NCBI RefSeq assembly: GCF_000185905.1
Contig: NC_014923.1
Span: forward strand, 4,921,501-4,985,500
From: Mesorhizobium ciceri biovar biserrulae WSM1271
Lineage (GTDB): Bacteria > Pseudomonadota > Alphaproteobacteria > Rhizobiales > Rhizobiaceae
Direction of reading: 5' to 3'
Length of the DNA: 64,000 bases
Below, piece by piece: positions 16,896 to 25,799 of the stretch. The notes beneath the pieces are model-generated. The model saw only the letters and a list, made by a program, of their open reading frames with translations. It was not told the DNA's origin and ran no database searches. The position numbers and the translations under genes are program-made. How positions within the stretch are numbered: position 1 is the first letter of the stretch; each line of letters begins with the position of its first letter.

Positions 16896-17168
16896 TCAGA
16901 GGTGCCCGCTCAATGCCTCAGCCATGTCCTTGTTTGTCGCCACGGGGATGATCTCGAATTCCACCAGATCCGCCCATTCGATGACCCAACGCTGCAGCAG
17001 CGTGACGTCATCGGCCTCCACCAGCAGGAAGCAGCGGCTCATGTCCGCCGCGATCCAGCTGTGGTGCACGAGCAGCTCGTCCGGTTTCAGGCGGCCGCGG
17101 TCGCGAAAGCGGCGATAGATCTCCTTGCGATCACAGCCGGTGAAATCCTCGATCACGATAAACTGCAT
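16896..17168 (-). CDS. DUF3303-family protein
   Basis: 90 residues beginning MQFIVIEDFTGCDRKEIYRR and containing SWIAADMSRCFLLVEADD and IIPVATNKD. This is the small ferredoxin-like-fold DUF3303 family, found widely and of unknown function. It starts 18 bases upstream of where the RimK-like gene ends in this orientation, so it is the last gene of a three-gene minus-strand set. Whether it works with the ligase is not known. Confidence 0.85.
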   Translation of the reverse strand: MQFIVIEDFTGCDRKEIYRRFRDRGRLKPDELLVHHSWIAADMSRCFLLVEADDVTLLQRWVIEWADLVEFEIIPVATNKDMAEALSGHL

Positions 17169-17186
17169 GTTCTACCCCCGATCAAA

Positions 17187-18650
17187 TTACCGCCCCGGCC
17201 GGTCCAACCGCTCCAGGAACCACTGCGTCAGCCGCACCCAGACCTCGTCCTTCTCACCGGAATCCTCCCAGCCATGATCGAGGTTGGGATTGTCATTCAC
17301 CTCGATGACGAAGACGCCGTCCTTGGTCTCCTTGAGGTCGACGCCATAGAGCCCGTCGCCGATGCAGCGCGCCGCCTTCACTGCCGTCTCGACGACATGC
17401 GCCGGCGTTTCCTTCAGCGTGAAGGTCTTGATGCCGCCCTGGTCGGGCTTGCCGTTGGCCTTGTGGTTGACGATCTGCCAGTGCTTCTTGGCCATCAGAT
17501 AGTGCACGGCAAACAGCGGCTGGCCGCCGAGCACGCCGACACGCCAATCATATTCGGTCGGAATGAATTTCTGCGCGATCAGAAGGTCGGAATCCTCCAG
17601 CCATTCGGTGGCGAGCGTCTTCAGTTCCTCGAAATTGGCGCATTTCTTGACGCCGCGCGAGAACGACGAATCCGGGATCTTCAGCACCAGCGGAAAGCCC
17701 AGCGTCTGCGCCGCCAGTTCGAGATCCGAGGTGCCGGCGATCATCACCGTCGGCGGCACCGGCACCTTGTTGTAGGCCATCAGCTCGTTGAGATAGACCT
17801 TGTTGGTGCAGCGGATCATCGACAGTGGATCGTCGATCACCGGCATGCCTTCCTGCTGGGCGCGGCGGGCGAAACGATAGGTGTGGTTGGAGATCGAGGT
17901 GGTCTCGCGGATGAACAGCGCGTCGTAATTGGCGAGCTTGGCCAGGTCCCGCTTGGTGATCGGCTCGATTTCGACGCCCATCTTCTCGGCGATCTTGGCC
18001 CAATAGCGCAGCGACGAGATCTCCGAGGGCGGCAATTCCTCATGCGGGTCGACCAGCGTGGCGAAGGTATAGCGCGCCGGCGTGCGGCCCTTGGTGTCGC
18101 GCCACTCCCGGTTGGTGTAGGTTTCCAGGCACTGTATGAAGCTTTTTTCCTCGTCCTCGGTCATCCGCGCCAGCGGATGGAAGCCGATCTTGCGGATCGA
18201 GGCCCATTCGGCGCTGTCCTTGATGTGGACTTCGAGCGCCGGTGCGCGGAACCAATCGAACAACAGCTTGGCGAAACGGTCCCAGATTTTTGACGGCCCG
18301 ATGCCGAAGAAGATGCAGACCTTTTGCGGAAAGGCGCCACCAAGATCCTTGCGGCATTTGTTGAGCGCCAGTTCCAGTTCCGGCAGCGCGTGCTCATAGA
18401 GCTTGCGTTCCGACAGGTCGATCATCGTCTCGACGGTCGGGATCACCTTGTGGCCGCGCGAGCTTGCCAGCAGCGAGGCATAGTAGCCGCGGCTCTGGTA
18501 GGCGTAATTGTTCGACAGGTTGATGACCTTCGGCCGCTGGCCGCGAAACAATGACGGATGCGCGAGATAGTCGCGATTGGTGATGATCTTGTGCGGTGTC
18601 GCCACCTGGTCGAGATCGCTCTGCCTGCCGGTAAGGATGACCCAGGTCAT
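17187..18650 (-). CDS. RimK-like ATP-grasp amide ligase with extra N-terminal domain
   Basis: 487 residues, longer than RimK (about 300). The N-terminal half is a RimK-associated domain (TWVILTGRQSDLDQ at the start, YAYQSRGYYASLLA, FFGIGPSKIWDRFA). The C-terminal half is an ATP-grasp fold with MIRCTNKVYLNELM, LVLKIPDSSFSRGVKKC and the metal site FVIEVNDNPNLDHGWED. Relatives ligate amino acids to proteins or peptides. Its start overlaps the GNAT/C39 gene stop by four bases, so the two are translationally coupled. The likely role is peptide or protein amino-acylation, cut or trimmed by the partner peptidase; the substrate is unknown. Confidence 0.88.
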   Translation of the reverse strand: MTWVILTGRQSDLDQVATPHKIITNRDYLAHPSLFRGQRPKVINLSNNYAYQSRGYYASLLASSRGHKVIPTVETMIDLSERKLYEHALPELELALNKCRKDLGGAFPQKVCIFFGIGPSKIWDRFAKLLFDWFRAPALEVHIKDSAEWASIRKIGFHPLARMTEDEEKSFIQCLETYTNREWRDTKGRTPARYTFATLVDPHEELPPSEISSLRYWAKIAEKMGVEIEPITKRDLAKLANYDALFIRETTSISNHTYRFARRAQQEGMPVIDDPLSMIRCTNKVYLNELMAYNKVPVPPTVMIAGTSDLELAAQTLGFPLVLKIPDSSFSRGVKKCANFEELKTLATEWLEDSDLLIAQKFIPTEYDWRVGVLGGQPLFAVHYLMAKKHWQIVNHKANGKPDQGGIKTFTLKETPAHVVETAVKAARCIGDGLYGVDLKETKDGVFVIEVNDNPNLDHGWEDSGEKDEVWVRLTQWFLERLDRPGR

Positions 18651-19753
18651 TGTCTGTCACGCTTTCCCAGAGTGATGGCGGCCCGCAGTCCATCGCGACC
18701 GAACTGCGCCATGTTCATGAAGATGCCGTAAGGCACGGGAATGTTGGCTGCATCAAGGATGGTCTCCTGCCTTTCATCCTCGACCCAAGGGTCGTGGATC
18801 AGGATATGGTCGCCGTCATCGCCGATCGCCAGCACCCAGTGCGGCACCTTCTTGCCGAACATCAGGAAGCCGCTGATCAGCACCAGCACCAGCTTTCCCC
18901 CAGCGATCGCAGCGCGGATATCGTCGATTGTGAATGCACGGTAATTCACCGGGATGCCGTAAAGTTCCGCGCGTCGGCGAAAGTCGACCTGGGCCAGTTC
19001 CATTACCCTGCGCTTGTCCTCGCTGCGCACCGATTGCAGGAACAGCGCGCCATAGAAGGAGACGTAGATCTCCACCGCGAGCCCGCTCTCATAGCCCGAG
19101 ACAGCGAGGCCGAACGGCTCGCAACCCCCGGGACCCGACATCATGAAGACGGTCGTCGCTTCACGCCACAGGCGGATTTCCATGACCGGATCCGGCACGA
19201 AGCCGCGATCGAAATTGGCCATCGCCATCATCAGGCAGCACGGACCGCAGGTGAATTCACAGGTCTGCGGGTAGAACGGCACCTTGGTGGCGATCGGAAT
19301 GTCGCCACGCAAGGTTTTTTCGTAGCGAAGTGCCGTTTCGCCATCCTCATAGTAGCCGGGCTCACGCCCGATCTTGCGATAACCGGCCCGTTCGTAGATG
19401 CGGATCGCGCGGCTGTTGTCTTCGCGAACTTCGAGACGCAGCATCATGCGGTCGTGCTCGAAGGCGGCATCTTCGGCGGATCCGAGCAGGATGCGGCCGA
19501 CACCCAGCCCGCCGAAAAACGGACTGGTCGCAATCGAGTAGAGGCGCGCCACGCCGCTGCCTTTGCGAAACAGCACGATCGCATAACCGGCCACGCGGCC
19601 GTCGACTTCGGCGACCAGCGTCTCGGCGGTTTCACGCTCGATGAACAGTCGGAAGGAGCGGCGGGAAATACGGTCGCTTGAGAAAACAGCTTTCTCGATG
19701 GCGGCGAGATCATCGACGTCAGACGCGCGGGCCGTGCGGATCTCGGCAGGCAT
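18647..19753 (-). CDS. GNAT acetyltransferase fused to a C39-like cysteine peptidase
   Basis: 368 residues. Residues 1-150 form a RimI-like GNAT domain with the acetyl-CoA loop GLGVGRILLG (82-91) and RIYERAGYRKIGREPGYY. Residues 155-360 form a C39/papain-like domain (DUF3335 type): KVPFYPQTCEFTCGPCC with the likely catalytic C169, a histidine in KKVPHWVLAIGDDG (near 312) and HDPW. A double-headed modifier: acetylating and cleaving a peptide or protein. Coupled to the RimK-like ligase, a pairing also described in comparative genomics of ATP-grasp amidoligases. No signal peptide, so it is cytoplasmic. Confidence 0.85.
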   Translation of the reverse strand: MPAEIRTARASDVDDLAAIEKAVFSSDRISRRSFRLFIERETAETLVAEVDGRVAGYAIVLFRKGSGVARLYSIATSPFFGGLGVGRILLGSAEDAAFEHDRMMLRLEVREDNSRAIRIYERAGYRKIGREPGYYEDGETALRYEKTLRGDIPIATKVPFYPQTCEFTCGPCCLMMAMANFDRGFVPDPVMEIRLWREATTVFMMSGPGGCEPFGLAVSGYESGLAVEIYVSFYGALFLQSVRSEDKRRVMELAQVDFRRRAELYGIPVNYRAFTIDDIRAAIAGGKLVLVLISGFLMFGKKVPHWVLAIGDDGDHILIHDPWVEDERQETILDAANIPVPYGIFMNMAQFGRDGLRAAITLGKRDRQ

Positions 19754-20063
19754 GCGGCTTCAGAAAACCTCGATTGGTGGTGGAAATGGCCCTACTCGAA
19801 CACGTCCTTGACGCCAACCAGGGCGTTGGGAAAACCGGCGTCCACCTGGGCGCACGAAGTCCGCTCCACCACCTTGAATCTTCGCCTCGTTTTTCCAAAA
19901 ACCGTTTCCGATTTTCGGGGCGATGCGACGGCATTCATCAAGCGCTATCGCACCTCGATTAGGGCCGAATTGTGACAAATCCGACGCCGATCCGACGGGC
20001 GCAAAAGGTCCTTCGGCCAGATCGGCATTCGCGGATCGACGGCACCGGCAAAAGCGGTGCCGT
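19754..20063. other. intergenic region with repeat-like dyad and a possible coding remnant
   Basis: 310 bases. Around 19866-19925 lies a degenerate dyad (TTTTTCCAAAAACCG and CGATTTTCGGGG) of the type scattered in rhizobial genomes. On the minus strand about 19793-19880 an unopened frame ends VERTSCAQVDAGFPNALV plus nine residues before a TAG, which reads like a protein C-terminus without its beginning. No complete gene is visible. Confidence 0.4.
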
Positions 20064-20852
20064 TCAGCTTGCCAGCCCGTTTACAAGTTGCGTGTAGGCG
20101 TTCCTGGCGACCTCGTTCAGCCGCTCGCGCGGCAAGGAGCCGACGACGGCGCAGCCATAGCCCTTGTCCAGCCAGTAGACGGCCTCGGGTCCGTCTTGCG
20201 TGGCGGCGTAGGTGCCCTTGGCATTCTCCGTCGATGCCGTGGTGACGAACAGCGATATACGCTGCCCATTGCCGTCCTCGTAAAGCAGCATGGCGGCCTT
20301 GCTCTCGCCTGCCGGAAGCAACCGGCCGCCGACCAACTGGAAACCGTTCGCGGTCAAGTCGGGTGCCACCAGCTTCAACCCTACCCGGTTGGACAGCCAG
20401 GTCTGCAGATGGTCCTTGTCGCTGGCCGGAACCTCGACGGCATGCCGCTTTTCGGCGGCATAGATGACATGGGCCGCGATTGCCTGCTCGGCCAGCCGAT
20501 CTTCCGCCGGGTCCTCCTGGCCGATGCCGTCGACGCCGGCAAGGTAGCCACCAAGCCCGCCGGCGGCGACCAGCAACACGGCAGCGGCAAGCCACCAGCG
20601 CGAGCGTGGCACAGCTGCCTTGACCGGCGCCTCGCCAAGCACGACCTTGCGCAACCGCGCAGGCACGGCTTCGTCCAGCACCCCGGCGAAGGCGGCACGC
20701 AGCGCCGCCCGGTCGGCGGTGAAACGGGCGCTCCTGGCTTTCATCTCGGGATTGGCGTCGAGCCAGGCGTCGTAAGCGGCGCGCTCGTCTGCAGGCAGCT
20801 CGCCATCGAGCGCCATGTGGATGTCCCGTTCGGAAAAGTCGCGGCGGATCAT
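20064..20852 (-). CDS. anti-sigma factor, membrane anchored
   Basis: 262 residues. The N-terminus (SERDIHMALDGELPADERAAY) is the short zinc-less anti-sigma type. One transmembrane helix at about 86-105 (WWLAAAVLLVAAGGLGGYLA) and a periplasmic domain of 150 residues (YAAEKRHAVEVPASDKDHL, LLYEDGNGQRISLFV) follow. It overlaps the sigma factor gene by four bases, so it should bind and restrain it until a periplasmic or envelope signal releases it. Confidence 0.9.
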   Translation of the reverse strand: MIRRDFSERDIHMALDGELPADERAAYDAWLDANPEMKARSARFTADRAALRAAFAGVLDEAVPARLRKVVLGEAPVKAAVPRSRWWLAAAVLLVAAGGLGGYLAGVDGIGQEDPAEDRLAEQAIAAHVIYAAEKRHAVEVPASDKDHLQTWLSNRVGLKLVAPDLTANGFQLVGGRLLPAGESKAAMLLYEDGNGQRISLFVTTASTENAKGTYAATQDGPEAVYWLDKGYGCAVVGSLPRERLNEVARNAYTQLVNGLAS

Positions 20853-21367
20853 TTCTCGACGATCCTTATCGCGCGGCGACGCGCCGTATCGTCCAGCAAA
20901 CCACGCAATTCCTCACGCCCGCGCGCAATGCGCGACATCAGCGTGCCAGCGGGGACGCCCAGAATGTTGGCGGCTTCGGCATAGGAAAAACCTTCGATGG
21001 CAACCATGACAAGAGCTGCGCGTCGATCGGGGCTGATCGCCTGCAACGCGTCGATGATCTCGCGCGAGGCGATACTCTCCACCTGCTCTGCCGGCTGGGC
21101 AACGGCCTCGCCCGCCTCCAGCGGCAACATCGCCGCCTCGCCGCGGCGGTTCACCTTGCGCATCTGGTCGATGAACAAATGATGCATGATCGTAAACAGC
21201 CACCTCCGGGGGCTTTCTCCTGTCTGCCAGTTGTCGAGCCGCACAAGCGCCCGCTCGAGGCAATCCTGGACAAGGTCGTCGGCAGCGTCGCGGTCGCGCA
21301 AAAGCGAGCGTGCGTAACGGCGCAGGCGCGGTATTTCGCCAAGGATTGCTGCCTTCTTTTCGTCCAT
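20849..21367 (-). CDS. ECF sigma factor
   Basis: 172 residues with only region 2 (RYARSLLRDRDAADDLVQDC near 16-36, then WLFTIMHHLFIDQMRK) and region 4 (ISPDRRAALVMVAIEGFSYA, AGTLMSRIARGREELR). The start is ATG at 21367; an upstream open stretch encodes no family sequence. The gene is followed by its coupled anti-sigma factor, the standard autoregulated pair. A sequence matching an ECF promoter lies about 115 bases upstream. The regulon is unknown. Confidence 0.92.
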   Translation of the reverse strand: MDEKKAAILGEIPRLRRYARSLLRDRDAADDLVQDCLERALVRLDNWQTGESPRRWLFTIMHHLFIDQMRKVNRRGEAAMLPLEAGEAVAQPAEQVESIASREIIDALQAISPDRRAALVMVAIEGFSYAEAANILGVPAGTLMSRIARGREELRGLLDDTARRRAIRIVEK

Positions 21368-21475
21368 GACCGCTGGTTTCGAGGTCGCCCTTGTTGATCT
21401 GGATTGAACGCGCCTTCCGGGCGCGGCGCAAGCGGCCAGCGCGAAGCGGTCTCCCGCCCCGGTCACCCAAGCAAT

Positions 21476-21507
21476 GAGATAACGCTGGCGAGTGCCGATT
21501 TATTCCC
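21476..21507 (-). promoter_or_regulatory. candidate ECF-type promoter for the sigma factor gene
   Basis: On the minus strand GGGAATAA (21507-21500) is separated by 15 bases from CGTTATCTC (21484-21476). This matches the GGAATAA...CGTT form of ECF promoters, so the sigma factor may drive its own transcription. The leader would be about 100 bases. Confidence 0.5.
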
Positions 21508-21541
21508 GGTCGGGGTGAAATCTTATTGTTCTTGCTTGCCT

Positions 21542-24292
21542 TTATCCGTTTTCCCTCGCCGCCCGTGTCAAAAGCCGCTGATAGAACAGGCCGATACCGA
21601 TCAGAACCGCGCCGAGGCCGATGAAGGATAGCGCCCGGAGTACGCCTTCCAACTCCGACATGTCGAATATGAAGACCTTCAGCACGGCGATCGCGATCAG
21701 CGCGGCCGAAGCGATGCGCAGCACCTGCGATTTCAGCCAGACGCCAGCTGAGAGCAGCGCAACGCCAATCACCAGCCAGAGCGCCGAATAGGTGTAGGTT
21801 TCCAACTGGCCGAGGCCGCTCCACAGGCCGATGAATTCGCCCTTGAACAGGCGCCTCACCGACAGCGTGGCATAGGCGAAGGCAAGCGCGGCAGACACCA
21901 CGGCCAGCATCTGCGCATACCATTTTGGCCGCTTGTCCCTGGCGTAGAGCGCCAGTCCCCCGGCGGCGACCGCCGGCAGGAGATAGGCGAGGAACAACAG
22001 GTTGAACACCGGGATACGGCCGGTCGATTCGTCGGTAAGCAAAGGATTCAGCACCACGAAATGCCTGACAACGATGAAAGCGACCGAGGCCACACCGGCG
22101 GCCATCGAACCATAGCGCAGCACCGAGCTTGGCGAGCGCATGTCGATGGCGACCAGGATGGCGCCGGCGCCGATGGCGATCAGGGTGTAGATCGACTGTT
22201 CGGCGAGCGTCATGGCACCCGTGTCGATGACGCCGCCATGCATGGCGTGGCGCACCAGCATGGCGAGCGTGAGCAGCGCAAACAGCGCCGCCGCCGCTTC
22301 CATGGCAAGGCGCGGTCGGCCGTTGGTGGTGCGCGCTAGCTGCCACGCGGCGAAGCCGAAGGCCAGTGCGGGCACGCCGTAGCCCGGCAGCAGCCAGTTG
22401 AACACCGGCGTCGTCGACAGGAAGCCGGCGCCGACAATGGTCGGGTCGAAGGCGACACGGCCAAGCACCGCGATCACCGCGCCGACCGAAATCCAGCCGA
22501 GCACCGGATAGGAGCGCCAGCGCGTGGCCAGCGCCGGCACGATGGCCGCCGCACCGAGCAGGATGGTGGTCCAGCCGGAATCGAAAGCCATATGCATGAG
22601 CAGGAGCCCGGCGATGGCCGCGCCGCCCAGGGCAAACGAGACCGCGACACCGCCCTTGAGCGGCGGCTCCTCGGCCCGCGCGATCCACTCGCCGCCGGCG
22701 GCGAAAATGACGACCAACAGTGCCGCTGCGGCGGCGTAGACAGGGTCACGGTCGAGATTGCCGAAAGTGAACCAGAGCGCCAGCAGGACGACCAGCGGGA
22801 CGATGACGCCCCACGCCGCCCATGAGGCCGCACGTATCTGTGTCCCAGCGGCGAACCGGCGCGCGGCCCAGAAGCCGGCGCCGATGAAGACCAGGCCGAG
22901 TGCGATGCCGATGCGCAAGGTCAGCGCGTTGGACGTGGCCACCGGCAGTCCGTCGACGCCCAGGGCGCCGCCCGAAAAATCGGAAGCGATCGAGGTTGGC
23001 GGGATAATGCCGAGATAGATCAGCACCGTGACCAGTCCCGCGGCATAGAGGAGCGGCAGCGCCAGCGGACGATAAAGCGTGACCGCCACCATCGCGGCGA
23101 TCACCACCGCGCCCGGCAAGGCATAGCCGGCGGCAGCAAAGGCCGGGTCTACCGACAGGCCCAGTGCCGAGAATGCGACGAACAGGCCAGGCACGATGGA
23201 CGGCCAGTCGAAAGCCCTGTCTGGCGTGGTTTCGTCGCCACGGCGAGCGAGCCAGACAAGGGCGAGCACGGCCAGCGTGACGGCGTCGATGAGCAGGATC
23301 GCAGAGAGGTTCGCCCCCGGCGCATCGGTCATATAGAGAATGGTCCAGACACCGGTGCCGAAAAAGGCAGCCGCCATCAGCAACTTCCAGTCGCGCATGC
23401 GGGCGATGACGCCGGTGGCGGCAAGCACGATGGCGAGATAGCCGAACAGCGCCCAGGGATTGGGTGCCTGCGAGGCGACGAGCACCGGCGTCACCATGGC
23501 GCCGACAAGGCCGACGCCGGCCAGCGCCTGGCCGTGGACGAGCGCAGCGGCAATGGTTGCCACACCGATGGCCCCAAGCAGCGTGAAGGCGAGCGCCGGC
23601 CCGATGAAACCGTAAATGCCATGCGCGGCGTAGACGGTGCCGAACAGGATGAAGGCACCGGCCGCTGTCAAGATCGCCGGAATATAGGCGCCCGCGGCGC
23701 CTTGTACGGGCATCTTGAAGCCGGTGCGGCGGACGAACTCGCCGCCCACGACCAGCACAAGGCCGAGCGCGCCGGCCATGGTCAGCCGTACGCCGGGGCC
23801 GAAAATGCCGGCTTCGATGGTGTAGCGGATCAGGAACAGACCGCCCAGCGCCAGGGCGATGCCGCCGACCCAGACCGCCCAGCGGGTGCCGAGCGCGGTT
23901 TCGACATCGGATTGGCGGGCGGCTTTCGTCGCTCCGGGAAGCTCCGCGGGTTCCACCGCCTTCGGCGCCGGTTCTGGAGCGGTCCACGGCCCGGACACGA
24001 TCTCGCCGGTCGAGTCTTCCGTTTCCGTGGCTGGCGCCGGTGCGGCGACCGGCTCGCTTGTCGCTGGAGAGGGAATGTCGGCCGCTGCCGCAACGGCTGG
24101 AATCACATCGGCGGGCACGTTGTCGGCCACCGTCTGTTCGGACGGCTTGGCCGCAGGCGGCACGGCTCCCGAGAGCACAAGGCTGCGCAGCGCGCCAAGC
24201 TCGCGCTCGACAAGGCCGATGCGGCTCTGCTGGCGCGAAATGATGACGAACAAGGCGATGATGGCGACAAGGCCGATCAGGCTCTCAAACAT
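21542..24292 (-). CDS. DUF2339-family multi-pass membrane protein
   Basis: 916 residues. The N-terminal helix MFESLIGLVAIIALFVIISR is followed by a coiled segment and a low-complexity Ala/Pro/Glu linker (about 40-130). More than 20 hydrophobic segments then run to the C-terminus (WAVWVGGIALALGGLFLI, and so on). This is the DUF2339 family, integral membrane proteins of unknown function. It lies upstream of the ECF gene in the same direction with a 174-base gap, so it probably has its own transcript. It is very large for a bacterial membrane protein of one domain and has very high GC. Confidence 0.88.
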   Translation of the reverse strand: MFESLIGLVAIIALFVIISRQQSRIGLVERELGALRSLVLSGAVPPAAKPSEQTVADNVPADVIPAVAAAADIPSPATSEPVAAPAPATETEDSTGEIVSGPWTAPEPAPKAVEPAELPGATKAARQSDVETALGTRWAVWVGGIALALGGLFLIRYTIEAGIFGPGVRLTMAGALGLVLVVGGEFVRRTGFKMPVQGAAGAYIPAILTAAGAFILFGTVYAAHGIYGFIGPALAFTLLGAIGVATIAAALVHGQALAGVGLVGAMVTPVLVASQAPNPWALFGYLAIVLAATGVIARMRDWKLLMAAAFFGTGVWTILYMTDAPGANLSAILLIDAVTLAVLALVWLARRGDETTPDRAFDWPSIVPGLFVAFSALGLSVDPAFAAAGYALPGAVVIAAMVAVTLYRPLALPLLYAAGLVTVLIYLGIIPPTSIASDFSGGALGVDGLPVATSNALTLRIGIALGLVFIGAGFWAARRFAAGTQIRAASWAAWGVIVPLVVLLALWFTFGNLDRDPVYAAAAALLVVIFAAGGEWIARAEEPPLKGGVAVSFALGGAAIAGLLLMHMAFDSGWTTILLGAAAIVPALATRWRSYPVLGWISVGAVIAVLGRVAFDPTIVGAGFLSTTPVFNWLLPGYGVPALAFGFAAWQLARTTNGRPRLAMEAAAALFALLTLAMLVRHAMHGGVIDTGAMTLAEQSIYTLIAIGAGAILVAIDMRSPSSVLRYGSMAAGVASVAFIVVRHFVVLNPLLTDESTGRIPVFNLLFLAYLLPAVAAGGLALYARDKRPKWYAQMLAVVSAALAFAYATLSVRRLFKGEFIGLWSGLGQLETYTYSALWLVIGVALLSAGVWLKSQVLRIASAALIAIAVLKVFIFDMSELEGVLRALSFIGLGAVLIGIGLFYQRLLTRAARENG

Positions 24293-24375
24293 GGCGGTTC
24301 CCCCAAACCAGGCCAGTTTTCACTGACGTTTCGTCTCACTGACATGCAAATGCGGCGGCCAAACGGCCAGAAAAC

Positions 24376-24894
24376 TCAGCGCGCCGCCAGATTGGCGGCC
24401 GGAAAGATCGAGCATGTTTCGGTGCCGAAAGCCAGCAGCTTGCCGCCGCCATCCTTCAGCGTCGCTTCCGACACCGCCAACGTGCGGCCCTTGTGAACAA
24501 CCCTGCCCTCGCAGACCACTTCGCCGGTCTTCGGCGTGATGGGACGCGTCAAATTCACCTTGAACTCCGCCGTCGTATAGGCCTCGCCCTTTTCGAGCAG
24601 CGTCTGCACGGCACAGGCCAGTGCCGAATCGAGCAGCGTCGCCGCCCAGCCGCCATGCACGCTGCCCAGCGGGTTGAGATGGCGCTCGCTCGGCATGCCA
24701 CGAAAGACAGCGCGCCCTTCCGAGACTTCGGTGAGAGTGAAATTCAGCTGGAAGGAAATCGGCGGCGCCGGATACTTGCCGTCGACGATGCGCTGCAGCA
24801 ATTCCAAACCGGTGTATTTCAGGATGTCGGCGTGCGGAATGGTGCCGAGGCCGAGCGGTGAGACCCGGCCAGGATAAAGTTCGACTTCGCTCAT
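24376..24894 (-). CDS. PaaI-family hotdog thioesterase
   Basis: 172 residues with the hotdog-fold core: RHLNPLGSVHGGWAATLLDS is the PaaI signature (the conserved helix and acidic residue D near 88), with TAEFKVNLTRPI after it. It probably hydrolyses a phenylacetyl-CoA-like or acyl-CoA thioester. The start overlaps the recO stop by four bases, so it is cotranscribed with recO. Confidence 0.88.
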   Translation of the reverse strand: MSEVELYPGRVSPLGLGTIPHADILKYTGLELLQRIVDGKYPAPPISFQLNFTLTEVSEGRAVFRGMPSERHLNPLGSVHGGWAATLLDSALACAVQTLLEKGEAYTTAEFKVNLTRPITPKTGEVVCEGRVVHKGRTLAVSEATLKDGGGKLLAFGTETCSIFPAANLAAR

Positions 24895-25667
24895 GTGAGG
24901 ATTTCTCTGGCTGCGTCCTCGCCAGCTATGGCCTTGCCGCGTGCGTGATGTTTGCGCAAGGCGGCGAGGAAGCCGGTACGAGCGTCCGGCGGCTCGATGC
25001 CGCGCGGCTCATAGACGTGGCGGTTGAAGAAGAAGCCGGTGAGCCGGAAGGCGTCGTCGACATCAGCCGCATCCGCGCGCAGGCCGGAGCCGCGCTGCAG
25101 GAAGGCCGGCAGAGCCAGCATCCTGTCGCGCCATGGCAAACCGGCTTCGCGCGATACCGCGCGTCCCGACTTCGGCGAAACATAGGCCAGGTCCTGTCGC
25201 GTGCCGGTGGCGGCGCATTGGCTGAGATCGAGGCCGAAGCCGAGTTCGTCCAGCACCAGAAGCTCGAAGCGCGCCACCAGTTCTCCGGCAACGTCGGCGT
25301 CGTCGAGATGGACGATCATCACGGCAAGCGTTTCGTAGAGACCTTCATGCGCGTCGCGCTCGGGCAGCAGGCGCAGATGCGCGGCCATGGTCTGCAAGCC
25401 GTAGACGGCGACGGCGCTGTCCATCAACCGGGCAGCATTCATCTCGATCGCTTCGGCCTGGAACGTGCCGAGATGTTCATCAAGGCGCGCACGCCACAAC
25501 AGGTCGACGCGATTGCCGGGCTGGAGGACGGGCTGCTGTTTGCGCGAACGGCCGCCGCGAACAAGGCCGAGATGACGGCCATGCGCTCGCGTCAGCACCT
25601 CGAGAATGGCGCTGGTTTCGCCATGCTTGCGGGTGCCGAGAATGATTCCCTCGTCGCGCCATTCCAT
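24891..25667 (-). CDS. recO: DNA repair protein RecO
   Basis: 258 residues. The N-terminal OB-fold begins MEWRDEGIILGTRKHGETSAI, and the later LRKHHARGK and DEAFRL-like segments belong to the alpha-helical region. RecO anneals single strands and loads RecA with RecR in the RecFOR pathway. It overlaps the thioesterase gene by four bases. In most Rhizobiales recO follows era directly; here porin 1 and a phosphotransferase lie between. Confidence 0.9.
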   Translation of the reverse strand: MEWRDEGIILGTRKHGETSAILEVLTRAHGRHLGLVRGGRSRKQQPVLQPGNRVDLLWRARLDEHLGTFQAEAIEMNAARLMDSAVAVYGLQTMAAHLRLLPERDAHEGLYETLAVMIVHLDDADVAGELVARFELLVLDELGFGLDLSQCAATGTRQDLAYVSPKSGRAVSREAGLPWRDRMLALPAFLQRGSGLRADAADVDDAFRLTGFFFNRHVYEPRGIEPPDARTGFLAALRKHHARGKAIAGEDAAREILT

Positions 25668-25744
25668 TTCAGGAGCTTTTCACCGATCGGGTGGCGAAAT
25701 CAAGGTATGGGCTTGGCTCCTGGGTAACTCTCACACCAATGCAT

Positions 25745-25777
25745 AAAAAACCGCCCGCAGCGATGTGCTGCGGGCGG
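25745..25777 (-). terminator. intrinsic terminator of porin 1
   Basis: An 11-base perfect stem CCGCCCGCAGC (25751-25761) and GCTGCGGGCGG (25767-25777) with the loop GATGT. On the minus strand a run of six T (25750-25745) follows. It lies 23 bases after the porin stop. Confidence 0.9.
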
Positions 25778-25799
25778 GCTGGTGAGGTCAGTCGATCTG

